This document shows, piece by piece, positions 41,685-51,267 of a stretch of 64,000 nt of DNA (positions are counted from its first letter, which is position 1; every line of letters starts with the position of its first letter). The notes beneath the pieces are model-generated. The model was not told where the DNA came from. It worked only from the letters and a program-made list of their open reading frames with translations, and made no database searches. The position numbers and the translations under genes are program-made. The stretch is from NCBI RefSeq assembly GCF_041435055.1, contig NZ_CP108002.1:3534001-3598000 (forward strand). The letters are read 5' to 3'. Source of the stretch: Streptomyces sp. NBC_00341. GTDB lineage: Bacteria > Actinomycetota > Actinomycetes > Streptomycetales > Streptomycetaceae.

Positions 41685-42299
41685 TCATTTAGTGCGATGT
41701 TCAGGCTGCTCCGGCCTGGCCCGCTGCCACCTCCGGAGCAGTCCGTCGGGCACCTCCTCGGCAGTGAGCGCGTAGATCAGGTGGTCCCGCCAGGCGCCGT
41801 CGATGTGCAGATAGCGGGGCCGGATCCCTTCCTCGCGGAATCCCAGTTTCGCCACCACCCGCCGGCTGGGCGCGTTCTCCGGGCGGATGCACACCTCGAT
41901 CCGGTGCAGTCCGACCGCGCGGAAGCAGTGGTCGACGGCGAGGGCGACCGCGGTCGGCATCACCCCGCGCCCCGCCACGTCCTGGTCGACCCAGTAGCCG
42001 ACGTGGCCCGAGCACATCGAGCCCCAGGTGATCCCGGCGACGGTCAGCTGGCCGACCAGCCGGCCCCGGTACTCGATGGCGAACGGCAGCATCCGCCCGG
42101 CGTGGGCCTCGGACCGCAGATGACGGATCATCTGCCGGTACGTGGGGCGCTGGGCCACCGGGCCGCCGGGGGCGGGCGGCGGCACGGTCGCCTCCCAGGG
42201 GCGCAGCCAGTCCCTGTTGCGCCGGTTGACCTCGCGCCACATGTTCTGGTCGCGGAGCTTTATCGGCCGGAGGGTGACGTCGCCGTCCACCAGGGTCAC
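41685..42299 (-). CDS. rimJ: RimJ-like GNAT N-acetyltransferase
   Basis: 204 residues. Starts VTLRPIKLRDQNMWREVNRR, then NRDWLRPWEATVPP; acetyl-CoA region GYWVDQDVAGRGVMPTAVAL; RPENAPSRRVVAKLGFREEG. Matches the actinobacterial RimJ group encoded between sepX and the molybdopterin genes. GTG 42299 is used; the upstream part would lie in mog. The true substrate in Streptomyces is not established. Confidence 0.85.
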   Translation of the reverse strand: MTLVDGDVTLRPIKLRDQNMWREVNRRNRDWLRPWEATVPPPAPGGPVAQRPTYRQMIRHLRSEAHAGRMLPFAIEYRGRLVGQLTVAGITWGSMCSGHVGYWVDQDVAGRGVMPTAVALAVDHCFRAVGLHRIEVCIRPENAPSRRVVAKLGFREEGIRPRYLHIDGAWRDHLIYALTAEEVPDGLLRRWQRARPEQPEHRTK

Positions 42300-42316
42300 C
42301 GGCCAGGTCGGGACGT

Positions 42317-42835
42317 TCAGCTCGGGCTCCCGGGTCGGGGGTGATCGCCGCCGCGGAGCTGGTCGACGGCGTGCACCAGGAGTCGGCTCAGGACGGCGAG
42401 ACCGTCGCGCACCCCGCCGGTGGAGCCGGGCAGATTGACGACGAGCGTGCGGTCGGCCACGCCCGCCAGACCGCGCGAGAGCGCGGCCGTGGGGACTTTG
42501 TCCCGGCCCTCCGCGCGGATCGCCTCGGGGATACCGGGGATCTCGTGGTCCAGGACGGCGCGGGTGGCCTCGGGGGTGCCGTCGGTGGGCGAGATGCCCG
42601 TACCGCCGGTGGTGACGATGACGTCGTACGCGGCGGCCACCCCGTCGCGCAGCGCCTGCTCGACCGGGTCTCCGTCCGGGACGACCCGCGGTCCGTCGAC
42701 GGTGAAGCCGAGCCCGGTCAGCGCCTCGGCGATCAGCGGGCCGCCCTTGTCCTCGTAGACCCCGGCGGCGGCGCGGTTCGATGCGGTCACCACGAGGGCG
42801 CGGTAGCCGGTGGAATCCCTCGCCGGGGCGCTCAC
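42317..42835 (-). CDS. mog: MogA/MoaB-family molybdenum cofactor protein
   Basis: 172 residues. MPT-binding fold with ALVVTASNRAAAGVYEDKGG, DVIVTTGGTGISPTDGTPEA and LVVNLPGSTGGVRDGLAVL. Adenylylates molybdopterin before metal insertion. Its start overlaps the moaC stop by 4 bases, so the two are coupled; the rimJ-like gene follows closely. Confidence 0.93.
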   Translation of the reverse strand: MSAPARDSTGYRALVVTASNRAAAGVYEDKGGPLIAEALTGLGFTVDGPRVVPDGDPVEQALRDGVAAAYDVIVTTGGTGISPTDGTPEATRAVLDHEIPGIPEAIRAEGRDKVPTAALSRGLAGVADRTLVVNLPGSTGGVRDGLAVLSRLLVHAVDQLRGGDHPRPGSPS

Positions 42836-43332
42836 GCGTCCGCCCCGGCCTGCGCGGTGCGGCGGTAGTCGCCGGACTTGCCGCCCGACTTCGCCTCGAC
42901 CCGGACGTCCGTGATGACCGCGGCCTTGTCCACCGCCTTGATCATGTCGATGACGGTGAGCGCCGCGACCGACACGGCGGTCAGCGCCTCCATCTCCACG
43001 CCCGTGCGGTCCGTGGTCTTCACGGTCGCGAGGATCTCCACCGCGTCGTCGGCCACGCTCAGGTCGACCGTGACGCCGGAGACGGCCAGCGGGTGGCAGA
43101 GGGGGATCAGCTCCGGGGTGCGCTTGGCCCCCATGATCCCGGCGATGCGCGCGGTGGCGAGGGCGTCGCCCTTGGGGACTCCTTCGCCCCGGAGCAGTTC
43201 GATGACACGCGGCGAGACGAGGACCCGGCCGCTGGCACGGGCCACGCGCGCGGTGACGTCCTTCTCGGAGACGTCGACCATGCGGGCGGCGCCCGCCTCG
43301 TCGATATGCGTCAGCCTGTTCTGCGTACTCAA
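42832..43332 (-). CDS. moaC: Cyclic pyranopterin monophosphate synthase MoaC
   Basis: 166 residues from TTG 43332 (GGAG upstream). Family motifs: LTHIDEAGAARMVDVSEKDV, AGIMGAKRTPELIPLCHPLA and DRTGVEMEALTAVSVAALTV, with the IDMIKAVDK segment. Converts the MoaA product to cPMP in molybdenum cofactor synthesis. Part of the mog-moaC-glp cluster. Confidence 0.96.
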   Translation of the reverse strand: MSTQNRLTHIDEAGAARMVDVSEKDVTARVARASGRVLVSPRVIELLRGEGVPKGDALATARIAGIMGAKRTPELIPLCHPLAVSGVTVDLSVADDAVEILATVKTTDRTGVEMEALTAVSVAALTVIDMIKAVDKAAVITDVRVEAKSGGKSGDYRRTAQAGADA

Positions 43333-43454
43333 CTCACTCCGCCTAGCGGTAGGGCGCCGGTTGCCCCTGAGCCGCACCGGGGTGCGGGCCCGGGGTCCGG
43401 GGGATGTCCCCCGGAAGGCACAGCGGCAGATACCGTACCGCCACCCGGCGCCGG

Positions 43455-44765
43455 TCAGCGGATCAGGATCACCTCGGTGTCGGTGCCGGGCTCTGCGGAG
43501 GTGACGTCCTCGGGCAGCACGATCAGCGCGTCCGCCTGGGCGAGAGCGGCGATCAGATGCGATCCGGAACCGCCCACGGGCGTGACGGTGCCCGCCTCCG
43601 CGTCGTACGTACCGCGCAGGAACTGCCGCCTGCCGTCGGGCGAGGACAGCGCCTTGTCACAGACCAGGGTGGCCCTGGCGGTGGGGCGGTTGACGTCCGG
43701 CAGGCCCATCAGGGTCCGGATCGCGGGCCGTACGAACAGCTCGAACGAGACGTAACTGGACACCGGGTTGCCCGGCAGCGCCAGCAACGGGGTGTGCTCC
43801 GGGCCGATGGAGCCGAAGCCCTGCGGCTTGCCGGGCTGCATGGCCAGCTTGCGGAAGTCGATGCCGCTGCCCGGCTCGTCCTCGTCGCCCACCGAGGACA
43901 GCGCCTCCTTGACGACGTCGTACGCGCCGACGCTGACGCCCCCCGTGGTGACGACGATGTCGGCGCGGATCAGCTGGTCCTCGATCGTGGCGCGCAGCGT
44001 CTGAGCGTCGTCGGTGACGGCGCCGACCCGGTAGGCGATCGCTCCGGCGTCGCGCGCGGCGGCCGTCAGCGCGAAGCTGTTCGAGTCGTAGATCTGGCCG
44101 CCGGTCAGCTCCTCGCCGGGCTGGACCAGTTCGCTGCCGGTCGAGATGACGACGACACGCGGCCGGGGCCGCACCTTCACCGTCGAGCGGCCGATCGCCG
44201 CGAGCAGGCCGATCTGCGGCGGTCCGACCACCGAACCGGCGCGCAGGGCCAGATCGCCCGGCCCGACGTCGCTGCCGCGGTCCCTGACGTGGGCACGGGC
44301 CTCCACCGGGCGGTGCACCCTGACCTCACCGCGCGCGCCCTCCGGGGCGTCGCTGTGGGCGCGCATCGAGGCGGCGGGGCCCTCGCCCGTACCGCCGTCG
44401 GTCCACTCGACCGGGATCACGGCCTCCGCGCCGGCCGGCAGCGGGGCGCCGGTCATGATGCGGGCGGCCTCCCCCGGGCCCACCCGCTGGTCGCCGAGGA
44501 GCCCGGCGTCGCCCGCCGCGACGTCACCGATGACGGTGAGGACCGCGGGGAACTCCTCCGTGGCGCCCTCCACATCGGAGACGCGGACCGCGTAGCCGTC
44601 CATCGAGCTGTTGTCGAAGGGCGGCAGGGCGATCTCCACCACGACGTCCTCGACCAGGACGCAGCCCTGCGCGTCGGGCAGTTGCAGCTCGATGGGTTCG
44701 AGCGGCTTCACAGCGGCGAGGATGTCTTCCAGGTGCTCGTCCACCGACCAGATCGTGCTGCTCAA
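43455..44765 (-). CDS. glp: Molybdopterin molybdotransferase Glp/MoeA
   Basis: 436 residues from TTG 44765, with GAGGAG about ten bases upstream. MoeA signatures: ALPPFDNSSMDGYAVR, ARIMTGAPLPAGAEAVIPVE, VVISTGSELVQPG, ADIVVTTGGVSVGAYDVVKE and LALPGNPVSSYVSFELFVRP. Inserts molybdenum into adenylylated molybdopterin. It starts 5 bp after galU, so galU-glp are probably cotranscribed; moaC follows 122 bp later. Confidence 0.95.
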   Translation of the reverse strand: MSSTIWSVDEHLEDILAAVKPLEPIELQLPDAQGCVLVEDVVVEIALPPFDNSSMDGYAVRVSDVEGATEEFPAVLTVIGDVAAGDAGLLGDQRVGPGEAARIMTGAPLPAGAEAVIPVEWTDGGTGEGPAASMRAHSDAPEGARGEVRVHRPVEARAHVRDRGSDVGPGDLALRAGSVVGPPQIGLLAAIGRSTVKVRPRPRVVVISTGSELVQPGEELTGGQIYDSNSFALTAAARDAGAIAYRVGAVTDDAQTLRATIEDQLIRADIVVTTGGVSVGAYDVVKEALSSVGDEDEPGSGIDFRKLAMQPGKPQGFGSIGPEHTPLLALPGNPVSSYVSFELFVRPAIRTLMGLPDVNRPTARATLVCDKALSSPDGRRQFLRGTYDAEAGTVTPVGGSGSHLIAALAQADALIVLPEDVTSAEPGTDTEVILIR

Positions 44766-44769
44766 GGTC

Positions 44770-45672
44770 TTACATCTCCTCGGTGACGTAACTGCGGAGC
44801 CAGGTCCGGAACTCCGGGCCCAGGTCTTCACGTTCGCACGCGAGTCTGACAATGGCACGGAGGTAGTCGCTCCGGTCACCGGTGTCATAGCGGCGGCCCT
44901 TGAAGACGACGCCGTGCACCGGGCCGCCGGTCTTCTCGTCCTCCGCCAGCAGCTGCAGGGCGTCGGTCAGCTGGATCTCGTCGCCGCGGCCCGGCTCGGT
45001 CCGGCGCAGTATCCCGAAGACGGCGGGGTCCAGGACATAGCGGCCGATGATGGCGAGGTTGCTGGGCGCGTCGGCCGGTTCCGGCTTCTCGACCAGGCCG
45101 GTGATCCGCATCACATCGCTTTCGGCGGTGGGCTCGACGGCCGCGCAGCCGTACTGGTGGATCAGCTCGGGCGGTACCTCCATGAGCGCGACGACGCTGC
45201 CGCCCTCACGCTCCTGGACCTCCACCATGCGGGCCAGCAGCGGATCGCGCGGATCGATCAGGTCGTCGCCGAGGAGCACCGCGAACGGCTGGTCACCGAC
45301 GTGCGGCGCCGCGCACAGCACCGCGTGGCCGAGGCCGCGCGGGTCGCCCTGGCGGACGTAGTGCATGGTGGCGAGGTCGCTCGACTCCTGGACCCTGCGC
45401 AGCCGTTCGGCATCACCCTTGCGGGTGAGTGCGGACTCCAGTTCGTAGTTGCGGTCGAAGTGGTCCTCCAGGGGACGCTTGTTGCGACCGGTGATCATCA
45501 GTACGTCGGAGAGGCCGGCGGCCACCGCCTCCTCGACGACGTACTGGATGGCAGGCTTGTCGACGACAGGCAGCATCTCTTTGGGAGTGGCCTTGGTGGC
45601 CGGCAGGAAGCGGGTGCCGAGGCCCGCCGCCGGAATGACAGCCTTGCTGATCCTGGGGTTCGACTGAGTCAT
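44770..45672 (-). CDS. galU: UTP-glucose-1-phosphate uridylyltransferase
   Basis: 300 residues. PAAGLGTRFLPATKATPKEM is the nucleotide-binding signature; GDDLIDPRDPL, GLVEKPEPADAPSNLAIIGR and FKGRRYDTGDRSDYLRAIV complete the fold. Makes UDP-glucose for cell-envelope glycans. Divergent from the cyclo-ligase gene, with an inverted repeat TTAACCGG/CCGGTTAA in the spacer. Confidence 0.97.
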   Translation of the reverse strand: MTQSNPRISKAVIPAAGLGTRFLPATKATPKEMLPVVDKPAIQYVVEEAVAAGLSDVLMITGRNKRPLEDHFDRNYELESALTRKGDAERLRRVQESSDLATMHYVRQGDPRGLGHAVLCAAPHVGDQPFAVLLGDDLIDPRDPLLARMVEVQEREGGSVVALMEVPPELIHQYGCAAVEPTAESDVMRITGLVEKPEPADAPSNLAIIGRYVLDPAVFGILRRTEPGRGDEIQLTDALQLLAEDEKTGGPVHGVVFKGRRYDTGDRSDYLRAIVRLACEREDLGPEFRTWLRSYVTEEM

Positions 45673-45682
45673 GCGCTGAACC

Positions 45683-45722
45683 TTAACCGGCGCACATGGG
45701 CGGAAGATGAGCCTCCGGTTAA
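45683..45722. promoter_or_regulatory. Inverted repeat in the galU/cyclo-ligase divergent promoter
   Basis: TTAACCGG at 45683-45690 and its exact complement CCGGTTAA at 45715-45722, centred between the two start codons. A candidate operator shared by both genes. Confidence 0.35.
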
Positions 45723-45755
45723 CTTTGTACTCATATACGCCAGTACGAGAGATCT

Positions 45756-46364
45756 ATGGGTGCCCCGTTGAACACCGAGATGTCCGCAAAGGCGCTACTG
45801 CGGCGCGAACTGCTCGCCGCACGGCGCCTCCTGACCGGTGAGGCCGTCGAACGCGCCGCCGAGGCGCTGGCCAGCCGCGCCCTCACGCTCCCCGAGCTCT
45901 CCGGGGCCCGTACCGTCGCCGCGTACGTCTCGGTGGGGCGCGAACCGGGCACCCGCGCCCTGCTGGACGCGCTGCGCGCGCGGGGCGTCCGGGTACTGCT
46001 GCCGGTGCTCCTGCCGGACAACGACCTGGACTGGGCCCCGTACGAGGGTGCGGGGAGCCTCGCGCAGGCCGGTCGCGGGCTGCTGGAGCCGGCCGGGGAG
46101 CGGCTCGGCCCCGACGCCGTACTGGACGCCGACGCGGTGCTGCTGCCGGGCCTCGCGGTGGACGGGCGCGGGATGCGGCTCGGCCGGGGCGGCGGCAGCT
46201 ACGACCGGGTGCTGGCCCGGCTCTCGGCGGCCGGGGCGCACCCGGCGCTGATCGTCCTGCTGTACGACGCCGAGGTGGCCGCGCGGGTCCCGGAGGAACC
46301 GCACGACCACCCCGTGGACGCGGTGGTGACACCGGCGGGATCACGGCGCTTCAGCGACGGCTGA
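45756..46364 (+). CDS. 5-formyltetrahydrofolate cyclo-ligase
   Basis: 202 residues from ATG 45756. KALLRRELLAARR at the N-terminus, YVSVGREPGTRALLDALRAR, then VLLPGLAVDGRGMRLGRGGG followed by SYDR, the ATP/substrate loop of the family. Recycles 5-formyl-THF. In mycobacteria the same gene lies between galU and the zinc-ribbon gene; here the penicillin-acylase, antiporter and MFS genes intervene. Confidence 0.93.
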   Translation: MGAPLNTEMSAKALLRRELLAARRLLTGEAVERAAEALASRALTLPELSGARTVAAYVSVGREPGTRALLDALRARGVRVLLPVLLPDNDLDWAPYEGAGSLAQAGRGLLEPAGERLGPDAVLDADAVLLPGLAVDGRGMRLGRGGGSYDRVLARLSAAGAHPALIVLLYDAEVAARVPEEPHDHPVDAVVTPAGSRRFSDG

Positions 46365-46431
46365 AGCGCCGCCGGCCCGCCCGCCGCCAAGAGCCCCAAG
46401 GGAACCAAGGAACCCATGAGCCCATGAGCCC

Positions 46432-49182
46432 CTAAGGCTTCAGGGTCAGCGTGTCCGTCGTCGAGCCGGTCACCGCGTTCGTCCCGTAGGACCAGTCGAG
46501 CAGCTCGCCGTTGACCCACTTGTCGGTCTGGTCGGTGTAGTGCGCGCTGAACGCGTGCCCGGAGGCGCCGGTGAGGTTGATCCAGCGGGACTTGTCCCAG
46601 TCCCCCACGTTGACGACCATCCGCATCGACGGAACCCAGACGACCTCGTAGCCGCCGGCCGCGTTCCAGCCGGTGGCGTCCACCGCGGCCTCACCGCCGC
46701 CGAGGTTCCACGGGCCCCGGTTGAGCACCCGCTGGAGCAGTCCGGGCCCCTCCGTACCGAGGGTCTGGTTCTTCAGGGTCAGCTGGTGCAGCCGGCCCCA
46801 GTTCCAGGTGGTGATGTCCTTGCCGAGCTTGGCCGTCAGCTCCCAGCGCGCGTCCTTCATGGCGCGGGCGAAGAGCTCCTCACGGTTGCCGGTCGCCTTG
46901 TCCTTGCGGTTCGCCGACGTCTTCCACCAGTCGCTGTCCGGCTTGTCCATGAGGTTCTCGACGACCTGGTACCAGCGGTCACCGCCGTCCGGCTGCGCCG
47001 AGTCGGGGGCGCGCTGGCCGCATTCGCGTACCAGCCTGTCCTGCTCGTCGAGCGGGCCCGAGCTCTTGGCCGGCGGCACGTTCAGGCACTCGCCCTTGAC
47101 CCGCATCTCCTTGGGCAGCTTGTCACCGAAGGCCAGCTTGAGGATGTTGCGCCAGACCGCGTTGAAGTACGCGGCCGCCGCCGAGTCGGACTCCTGGGTG
47201 TAGTCCCAGCCCTCCAGCAGCTTCTGCGCCTCCCGGACGTCCTTGTCCGAGATGTTGATCTTCATCAGCTCGGGCACCAGCAGCGTGGCGATCTCGCTGG
47301 TGTTGTCCATCTGCATCTTCTGCATGTCGTCGGTCGAGATCTTCCCGCCGCCCTTGATCTTCGACTGGATGAGGTCGTTGATCCGCTGGCTGCGGGTGCC
47401 GTAGCCCCAGTCCTTGGTGAGCATGTACGGGTACTTCTTCTCGTCGACGACCGCCTGGTTGGCGGTGACGATGTACCCGCGCTTCGGGTCGTACTCGTAC
47501 GGCAGCTCGTCGAACGGGATCGGGTCCTTCTTCCAGCCGTAGGCCGAGGACCAGCCGGGGCTGGGCATCGTGCCGTCACCGGACTTGCGCTGCGGGATCT
47601 TCCCCGGCGCCTGGTAGCCGATGTGGCCCTTGGTGTCGGCGTAGATGAGGTTCTGCGAGGGAACCTCGAAGTGCTCGGCCGCCGCGCGGAAGGACGTGAA
47701 GTCCTTGGCGCGGTTGAGCTCGAAGACGGCGTCCATGGACTTGCCGGGCTCCAGCGCGGTCCACTTCAGCGCCACCCCGTAGCCGTCCGCACGGTCCGGG
47801 GCCGCGTTGGTCACGGGCGCCTTCTGGCCGACCTTCTCCAGCTCGCTGCTGCGGTCGGAGACCAGCGGACCGTTGTTGGTCTCACGGACGGTGATGTGCC
47901 GGTCCCTGCCGCCCGCGACCTTGATGGTCTCCTCGCGGGTGACGAAGGGCTTCACCTTGCCGTCGTACTGGTAGCCGTCCGCCGAGACCTTCTCCAGGAA
48001 GAGGTCGGTGACGTCCGCGCCCAGGTTGGTGAAGCCCCAGGCGACGTCCTGGTTGTGGCCGATGATCACACCCGGCATGCCGGAGAACGTGTAGCCGGCG
48101 GTGTCGTACTTGCAGGTGGCGGAGACGCTGCGGCAGTGCAGCCCCATCTGGTACCAGAGCGAGGGCAGCTGCGGCGCCAGGTGCGGGTCGTTGGCGAGCA
48201 GCGGCTTATTGGTCGTCGTGTACTTGCCCGAGACCACCCAGGAGTTCGACCCGATGCCGGTGCCGTTCGGGCCCAGCAGCGAGGGGATCTCGTCGAGGGT
48301 GTCGGAGAGCGCGCCGAGCTGGGTGGTGAGCCCCTCGGTAGCGCCCTGCGCGGTCGAGGAGCCGACTCCGTCGGACGGGGTCGCCTGCGGGTCGTACTTC
48401 CCGCTGAGCGTGGAGATCCCGCCCTCGGAGACGATCGGCTTGTGCTTGTCGTACGGGTAGGGCGGGTACAGGTCCTCGATCTGCTTCGCGTCGAGCCTGG
48501 TGGTCATCAGCGAACGGTCGATCTCGTCCTGCATGTTGCCGCGCAGGTCCCAGGCCATGGCCTTCAGCCAGGCGACGGAGTCGACCGGGGTCCACTTCAC
48601 CGGCTTGTAGTCGTTGGTGAGGCCCAGCGCCGCGTACTCGACGGAGATGTCCTTGCCGTCGCGGCCCTTGAGGTAGGCGTTCACGCCGTCCGCGTACGAC
48701 TGGAGGTTCTTCTTGGTCTCCGCGGACAGGACGTGGTCGTACTCCTCCTGGGCGACCTTGCGCCAGCCCAGCGTGCGCAGGAAGGAGTCCGTCTCGACCT
48801 GGCCGGACCCGAACATCTCGGAGAGCCGGCCGGCCGTCATGTGACGGCGGACGTCCATCTCCCAGAAGCGGTCCTGCGCCTGGACGAAGCCCTGGGCGCG
48901 GAACAGGTCGGAGTCGGAGTCCGCGTAGATCTGCGGAATCCCGTAGCTGTCGCGCTTGACCTCGACGTTGCTGTCGAGGCCGGCGAGCTGGGCGGTCCCG
49001 TTGGTCTGCGGGTACGAGGCCCGCACGGTCGATACGGACCAGTACGTGCCGTATCCGATACCCGCGACAAGCGCCAGCACCAGGACGATCACGATCAGGC
49101 GGGCGCGTCGCCCCTTCTTCTTGCGCGACCCGCCACCGGCGGAACCGGTGGAGCCGGAAGAGGCGGTTGTGTTGGCGGGCAT
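46432..49182 (-). CDS. Penicillin-acylase-family (Ntn) hydrolase, membrane-anchored
   Basis: 916 residues. A basic N-terminus (SRKKKGRRARL) and one hydrophobic helix (IVIVLVLALVAGIGYGTYWS) give an anchor or signal. The alpha-subunit region has DSYGIPQIYADSDSDLFRAQ and GFVQAQDRFWEMD. The autocatalytic cleavage site is GIG-SNSWVVSG, with Ser312 as the N-terminal nucleophile of the beta chain; PLLANDPHL and GVIIGHNQDVAWGFTN follow. The substrate could be an acyl-homoserine lactone, a lipopeptide or a beta-lactam; context does not decide. ATG 49182. Confidence 0.93.
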   Translation of the reverse strand: MPANTTASSGSTGSAGGGSRKKKGRRARLIVIVLVLALVAGIGYGTYWSVSTVRASYPQTNGTAQLAGLDSNVEVKRDSYGIPQIYADSDSDLFRAQGFVQAQDRFWEMDVRRHMTAGRLSEMFGSGQVETDSFLRTLGWRKVAQEEYDHVLSAETKKNLQSYADGVNAYLKGRDGKDISVEYAALGLTNDYKPVKWTPVDSVAWLKAMAWDLRGNMQDEIDRSLMTTRLDAKQIEDLYPPYPYDKHKPIVSEGGISTLSGKYDPQATPSDGVGSSTAQGATEGLTTQLGALSDTLDEIPSLLGPNGTGIGSNSWVVSGKYTTTNKPLLANDPHLAPQLPSLWYQMGLHCRSVSATCKYDTAGYTFSGMPGVIIGHNQDVAWGFTNLGADVTDLFLEKVSADGYQYDGKVKPFVTREETIKVAGGRDRHITVRETNNGPLVSDRSSELEKVGQKAPVTNAAPDRADGYGVALKWTALEPGKSMDAVFELNRAKDFTSFRAAAEHFEVPSQNLIYADTKGHIGYQAPGKIPQRKSGDGTMPSPGWSSAYGWKKDPIPFDELPYEYDPKRGYIVTANQAVVDEKKYPYMLTKDWGYGTRSQRINDLIQSKIKGGGKISTDDMQKMQMDNTSEIATLLVPELMKINISDKDVREAQKLLEGWDYTQESDSAAAAYFNAVWRNILKLAFGDKLPKEMRVKGECLNVPPAKSSGPLDEQDRLVRECGQRAPDSAQPDGGDRWYQVVENLMDKPDSDWWKTSANRKDKATGNREELFARAMKDARWELTAKLGKDITTWNWGRLHQLTLKNQTLGTEGPGLLQRVLNRGPWNLGGGEAAVDATGWNAAGGYEVVWVPSMRMVVNVGDWDKSRWINLTGASGHAFSAHYTDQTDKWVNGELLDWSYGTNAVTGSTTDTLTLKP

Positions 49183-49398
49183 CGCTGTCCTTCGAGGGGC
49201 AGGGTGGTCCTGGGAGTGCAGGAGCAACCATAGGCGCAGCGCCGGAGCCCCTCTGACGCGGTATCGGGATGGTTCGAATTGCGTAGCGATCGCACGAGTA
49301 CTCGAACGCATCAAGAAAACGTTAAAGATTAGGTAAGGTAACGAAGTACCGGCCGCCGGAACACGATCCGGCAGGCGCTCGCAGGGAAGGACCGGCCA

Positions 49399-51171
49399 CT
49401 GACTGTCCACGCGCTCAACGAGCTCCTGCTCGTCTGCTCACTTGTCCTGCTCGTCGCGGTGGCGGCGGTCCGGATCTCGTCGCGCAGCGGGCTCCCGAGC
49501 CTGCTCCTGTACCTCGGCATCGGGGTCGTCATGGGGCAGGACGGGCTCTTCGACGTCAAGTTCGACAACGCGGAACTGACGCAGGTCATCGGGTACGCGG
49601 CCCTGGTCGTGATCCTCGCCGAGGGCGGCCTCGGCACGAAGTGGAAAGAGGTCAGGCCGGCGTTGCCCGCGGCCGCGATGCTCTCCACCGTCGGCGTCGC
49701 GGTGAGCGTGGGCGTGACCGCCGCCGGGGCGCACTACCTGGTCGGCCTCGACTGGCGGCAGGCGCTGATCATCGGCGCGGTCGTCTCCTCCACGGACGCC
49801 GCCGCGGTCTTCTCCGTCCTGCGCAAGGTGCCGCTGCCGTCCCGGATCACCGGCGTCCTGGAGGCCGAGTCCGGCTTCAACGACGCCCCCGTGGTGATCC
49901 TGGTGGTGGCCTTCTCGGCCGTCGGTCCGGTGGACCACTGGTACGTGCTGGTCGGCGAGATAGCGCTGGAGCTGGCGATCGGCGCGGCGGTCGGCATCGC
50001 GGTCGGCTGGCTGGGCTCGTTCGGGCTGCGGCACGTGGCACTGCCCGCCTCCGGCCTCTACCCGATCGCCGTGATGGCGATCGCGGTGACCGCGTACGCG
50101 GCGGGCGCCATGGTCCACGGCAGTGGCTTCCTCGCCGTCTACCTCGCCGCGATGATCCTCGGCAACGCCAAGCTGCCGCACTGGCCCGCCACCCGCGGTT
50201 TCGCGGACGGACTCGGCTGGCTGGCCCAGATCGGCATGTTCGTACTGCTCGGCCTGCTGGTCACCCCGCACGATCTGCTCGACGACTTCTGGCCCGCCGT
50301 CGTCGTGGGCCTGGTGCTCACCGTGGTGGCCCGGCCGCTGGAGGTCTTCCTCGCGCTGGCCCCGTTCCGAATGCCGTGGCAGGAGAAGGCCCTGATGTCC
50401 TGGGCGGGGCTGCGCGGCGCCGTCCCCATCGTCCTGGCGACCATTCCGATGGTGTCCGGTATCGAGGGTTCCACCCGGGTCTTCAACATCGTCTTCGTAC
50501 TCGTCATCGTCTACACCCTCATCCAGGGGCCGACCCTGCCCTGGCTCGCGAGGACCCTCAAGATCGCGGAGGATCCGTCGGAGGCCGCCGACCTGGGCAT
50601 CGAGTCGGCGCCCCTGGAACGGCTGCGCGGACATCTGCTGTCGGTGGCCATCCCCGCCAAGTCGAAGATGCACGGCGTCGAGGTCGGTGAGCTGAGGCTG
50701 CCCTCGGGGGCCGGGGTCACCCTCGTCGTGCGGGACGACACGAGCTTCGTGCCCACCCCGCCGACGGTGCTGCGCCGCGGCGACGAACTACTGGTGGTCA
50801 CGACCGATCCGGTGCGCGACGCGACAGAGGCGCGGCTGCGCGCGGTCGGCGAGGGCGGCAAGCTGGCCGGCTGGCTGGGGACCGAGACGAATCCCGGCAC
50901 GGAGCCCTTCACCGGGCCGCATGTCTCCAACGCGCTCAAGGCGGTGAAGAAGCTGGGCCGGACGCCGGACGAGACGAGGGCGCACGAGACACCGCCCCGG
51001 GAGATGAAGACCCGCGAGGCGAAGGCGCGTGAAGCGAAGGCCCGCGAGGCCAACGCCCATGACACCAAGGGCCAAGAAGCGAAGAACCGCGACACGCAGA
51101 ACCGCGACGCGAAGAGCCGCGGCACAAAGAACCGTGACGCGAAGAACCGCGACGCGAAGGCTCACCAGTGA
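49399..51171 (+). CDS. K+/H+ antiporter (NhaP2/CvrA type), probable CTG start
   Basis: 590 residues if started at CTG 49399, which lies 8 bases after GGGAAGG and restores the first membrane helix (LTVHALNELLLVCSLVLLVA). The first ATG/GTG in frame (49459) would cut this helix, and no other start lies upstream. The exchanger domain has VISSTDAAAVFSVL-like and ESGFNDAPVVILVV motifs (SxDxAA and ND) over about 12 helices, followed by a TrkA-C-like domain (MHGVEVGELRLPSGAGVTLV, RRGDELLVVTT). The last 60 residues are a charged repeat of (N/A)RDAK/REAK units. Confidence 0.88.
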   Translation: MTVHALNELLLVCSLVLLVAVAAVRISSRSGLPSLLLYLGIGVVMGQDGLFDVKFDNAELTQVIGYAALVVILAEGGLGTKWKEVRPALPAAAMLSTVGVAVSVGVTAAGAHYLVGLDWRQALIIGAVVSSTDAAAVFSVLRKVPLPSRITGVLEAESGFNDAPVVILVVAFSAVGPVDHWYVLVGEIALELAIGAAVGIAVGWLGSFGLRHVALPASGLYPIAVMAIAVTAYAAGAMVHGSGFLAVYLAAMILGNAKLPHWPATRGFADGLGWLAQIGMFVLLGLLVTPHDLLDDFWPAVVVGLVLTVVARPLEVFLALAPFRMPWQEKALMSWAGLRGAVPIVLATIPMVSGIEGSTRVFNIVFVLVIVYTLIQGPTLPWLARTLKIAEDPSEAADLGIESAPLERLRGHLLSVAIPAKSKMHGVEVGELRLPSGAGVTLVVRDDTSFVPTPPTVLRRGDELLVVTTDPVRDATEARLRAVGEGGKLAGWLGTETNPGTEPFTGPHVSNALKAVKKLGRTPDETRAHETPPREMKTREAKAREAKAREANAHDTKGQEAKNRDTQNRDAKSRGTKNRDAKNRDAKAHQ

Positions 51172-51267
51172 GGGTGCACCCGTGTTCGCAGGTTACGGAG
51201 GGTGATTGGCGCACAATCGCAGGTGCACATGGAGACCTGCCTGTACGATGAAGGGAATCTGCCCGTC

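Noticed and set aside
46540..49233. 897-codon plus-strand frame opposite the penicillin-acylase gene
   Set aside because: Shadow; the minus frame has a signal/anchor and a nucleophile motif.
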